DNA of 22,452 bases from an uncultured Gammaproteobacteria bacterium. GTDB lineage: Bacteria; Pseudomonadota; Gammaproteobacteria; Coxiellales; Coxiellaceae. The notes beneath the pieces are model-generated. The model was not told where the DNA came from, made no database searches, and was given only the letters and a program-made list of their open reading frames with translations. How positions within the stretch are numbered: the first letter of the stretch is position 1; every line of letters starts with the position of its first letter. Positions 21,649 to 22,452 of this stretch are shown here, in pieces. The DNA lies in NCBI GenBank assembly GCA_903870185.1, contig CAIQCE010000048.1, forward strand, positions 1 through 22,452. The letters are read 5' to 3'. Both the position numbers and the translations under genes were made by a program.

Positions 21649-22332
21649 ATGGCAATTAAAGTATTAATCAATGGTTACAAAGGTAAGATGGGGCAGGCTG
21701 CTGTAGCAGCGATACAAGCTGCCCCTGATCTTAAACTCGTGGCTACCATAGGAAGAGAAGATAATCTCAGTCAATCTATTGAAGAGAGCGGAGCTGAAGT
21801 TGTTTTAGATCTAACTACAGCGAGTGCAGCCTTTAAGAATACCCAAGTGATTATCCAGGCAGGGGCCCATCCCGTAATAGGCACTTCAGGGCTCACTCCA
21901 AATGAAATTTCCAATTTAAAAGAGCAATGCAAAACTAAGAAATTAGGCGGAATCATTACCCCTAATTTTTCCTTAGGTGCCATTTTGATGATGCATTATG
22001 CAGCTCATGCCGCTCGTTTTTTTAGTGAAGCTGAAATCATTGAACTTCATCATCCTCAAAAAAAAGATGCACCCTCAGGCACTGCCATTAAGACAGCGCT
22101 CGCGATGCAAGCTGCGCGAGGCAATGATGTTATAGTTCCCATTCATTCCATTCGATTGCCAGGGCTAGTCGCCCATCAATCCGTAATGTTTGGGGGAGTG
22201 GGCGAAACTCTAACCATTCGACACGATAGTTTAGATCGAAGTTGTTTTATGCCAGGTGTTTTACTCGCTTGCCGAAAAGTCACGGAACTCCATGAGTTAA
22301 TCTATGGACTGGATATCCTATTAAACCTCTGA
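21649..22332 (+). CDS. dapB: 4-hydroxy-tetrahydrodipicolinate reductase
   Basis: NAD(P)H-dependent enzyme of the diaminopimelate/lysine pathway, supplying peptidoglycan cross-link residues. The Rossmann motif is VLINGYKGKMG (5-15), VIGTSGLT is near 78, ITPNFSLGAILMM near 104, and the active site is ELHHPQKKDAPSGTAIK (about 142-158) with the paired His and Lys. At 227 residues it is a short form compared with E. coli (273), lacking insertions in the N-terminal domain; all motifs are present, so it is not truncated. It lies 12 bases behind sodB with no strong ribosome site. The usual next gene, carA, may lie beyond the window. Confidence 0.94.
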   Translation: MAIKVLINGYKGKMGQAAVAAIQAAPDLKLVATIGREDNLSQSIEESGAEVVLDLTTASAAFKNTQVIIQAGAHPVIGTSGLTPNEISNLKEQCKTKKLGGIITPNFSLGAILMMHYAAHAARFFSEAEIIELHHPQKKDAPSGTAIKTALAMQAARGNDVIVPIHSIRLPGLVAHQSVMFGGVGETLTIRHDSLDRSCFMPGVLLACRKVTELHELIYGLDILLNL

Positions 22333-22374
22333 TTTCTTCAACTTGCTCTTTACCCAAGCTTAGACTAAGATAAA

Positions 22375-22408
22375 AATAATCCTAGACTCTGCTGAATCTA
22401 GGATTATT
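22375..22408 (-). terminator. strong intrinsic terminator hairpin
   Basis: AATAATCCTAGA (22375-22386) and TCTAGGATTATT (22397-22408) form a perfect 12-bp stem with a 10-base loop. On the minus strand the stem runs into ATTATTTTTATC, a U-run, so it best fits termination of a minus-strand gene to the right of the window. It also lies 42 bases after the dapB stop and could stop dapB transcripts. Confidence 0.6.
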
Positions 22409-22452
22409 CAGGATGAAAAAGTCAAGGCGGAATTGGATTATGCTATCTCATC

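Noticed and set aside
21649..22332. dapB as a truncated pseudogene because it is about 45 residues shorter than the E. coli protein
   Set aside because: Both the Rossmann motif and the complete active site are present and the frame is intact; short DapB forms are known.
1..22452. tRNA, rRNA, CRISPR array, prophage or insertion-sequence transposase
   Set aside because: None was found by eye on either strand: no regularly spaced direct repeats, no transposase or integrase-like frame, no cloverleaf that I could recognise.
22413..22452. Start of a further plus-strand gene at the right edge
   Set aside because: Only 13 codons are visible and the ribosome site lies in a hairpin stem; too little to call.

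Overview
The window looks like chromosome of an AT-rich gammaproteobacterium, most likely a member of the Legionellales (Legionella, Coxiella, Berkiella or Aquicella relatives). Support comes from gammaproteobacterial gene pairs (pyrC-rnt, purM-purN facing a DUF2066 gene and hda, mrp-dcd), an LbtU-like outer-membrane porin, a soluble RnfB/RsxB-type ferredoxin next to nth, and a eukaryote-like Rab-domain gene. The genus cannot be fixed from the sequence alone. Nearly all other genes are housekeeping genes with intact active sites.

Layout. (1) 1-794, minus strand: the 5' 264 codons of a gene that runs off the left edge. Its product has a recognisable but badly degenerate Rab5/Rab22-like GTPase fold followed by a Pro/Ala/Thr-rich tail. 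This is the most unusual object here, and its promoter region carries a sequence like the PmrA box known from Dot/Icm effector genes. (2) 795-1111: repeat-bearing intergenic DNA. (3) 1112-3799: a TRIC/UPF0126 membrane protein overlapping ampD, a small secreted protein, and hemF. (4) 3800-4056: a cluster of palindromic repeats. (5) 4057-7162, minus: ABC-F ATPase ybiT, then hda and a DUF2066 lipid- or periplasm-directed protein, divergent from (6) 7225-9297, plus: purM, purN and ihfB. (7) 13750 back to 9450, minus: mrp-dcd-metN-metI-metQ, a tight five-gene array joining Fe-S cluster assembly, dCTP deamination and methionine import. (8) 13913-14845: a family 2 glycosyltransferase. (9) 14954-16193: rsxB-like gene and nth, overlapping. 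(10) 16190-17593: LbtU-like porin, minus. (11) 17713-19396: pyrC and rnt. (12) 19397-19612: a repeat block containing a perfect 30-bp inverted repeat. (13) 19613-22332: peroxiredoxin ahpC, an unknown two-helix membrane protein, Fe-superoxide dismutase sodB and dapB, ending near a strong hairpin terminator at the right edge.

Working together: purM/purN and pyrC serve purine and pyrimidine synthesis, and dcd feeds dTTP supply. hda and ihfB bear on replication initiation and nucleoid structure. ampD and dapB belong to cell-wall recycling and lysine/diaminopimelate supply. ahpC, sodB, nth and the iron-linked genes (porin, hemF, mrp) suit a life with oxidative stress and iron limitation. Two short palindromic repeat families lie in the gaps between operons. 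Several start codons were moved inward from the longest open frame because a Shine-Dalgarno sequence or family length decides them (ampD, ybiT, purM, metI, mrp, rnt, ahpC).
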